Shown in pieces: positions 63,909 through 64,000 of a DNA stretch of 64,000 bases. How positions within the stretch are numbered: position 1 is the stretch's first letter; each line of letters begins with the position of its first letter. Where the stretch lies: positions 682,001 to 746,000 of the forward strand of contig NC_057789.1 of the NCBI RefSeq assembly GCF_014905175.1. The letters run 5' to 3'. Under the pieces are notes generated by a model. It saw nothing but the letters and a program-made list of their open reading frames with translations. It made no database searches and had not been told where the DNA came from. The DNA is from Aphidius gifuensis. Lineage: Eukaryota > Arthropoda > Insecta > Hymenoptera > Braconidae. Made by a program: the position numbers and the translations under genes.

Positions 63909-64000
63909 GTTCAATTTGCTGATGATGAAAACAGACACAAAGCTTTAAAATTAACATGACGGAAATAGTTTCATGTTTTATTTAAAAAACAAAATGAATA

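Overview
The window reads as a piece of a very AT-rich insect nuclear genome. The evidence is short phase-consistent GT-AG introns (about 60-110 bp) in the genes at the left, an arthropod-style TATA plus TCAGT initiator in front of an odorant-binding-protein-like gene, a multi-exon SLC22-type transporter, a hAT element with an exact 8-bp target duplication, and tRNA-related dispersed repeats. A hymenopteran (parasitoid-wasp-like) source is my guess from base composition and gene flavour; it is not proven.

Left end (1-7.2 kb). The 3' part of a FAD synthase (FLAD1) gene runs on the plus strand and ends at 2081. Facing it on the minus strand is the most notable locus of the window, an intron-bearing gene for a Fanzor, the eukaryotic relative of the TnpB RNA-guided nucleases. 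Its first exons encode a long Ser/Gln-rich leader built from tandemly duplicated exon-intron units, followed by a zinc-knuckle-like motif and a basic region. Its last exon carries the RuvC-like nuclease with its zinc finger. A 972-bp non-autonomous hAT element (4565-5536) with a perfect 8-bp target-site duplication sits inside that exon. Removing the element and one duplication copy restores a single frame of about 1177 codons. The reference allele is therefore a recently split Fanzor whose catalytic half is still an open frame of 710 codons.

Middle left (7.2-19 kb). This is mostly non-coding. Two decayed copies (10.1-11.15 and 13.2-14.1 kb) plus fragments (11.33-11.6 kb) come from an unidentified two-exon gene on the minus strand. 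The two copies have different lesions, and both keep a 142-nt inverted repeat beginning at the intron donor. At 15.85 kb there is a single exon of TRMT44 (tRNA uridine-2'-O-methyltransferase) cut off in the middle of a conserved block, followed by a 143-bp tandem repeat.

Centre (19-35 kb). Two functional-looking genes lie on the minus strand: a small secreted OBP-like protein with the cysteine pattern of Minus-C OBPs (25956-27480), and a complete 550-residue SLC22/organic-cation-transporter-like MFS protein (31501-33449). A tRNA-related repeat occurs three times in the same orientation (about 22.6, 38.4 and 60.6 kb), each copy with a terminal stem-loop. The first lies between 200-bp direct repeats. 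A GC-rich island at 34.69-35.04 kb is unexplained.

Right (35-64 kb). This is largely homopolymer-rich, gene-poor DNA that looks like introns and regulatory sequence of large genes. One convincing 5' coding exon (46214-46288, plus) starts a protein that must continue through a long intron. At the far right, the last exons of an unidentified, probably secreted protein lie on the minus strand (61472-63908), with more exons possibly outside the window.
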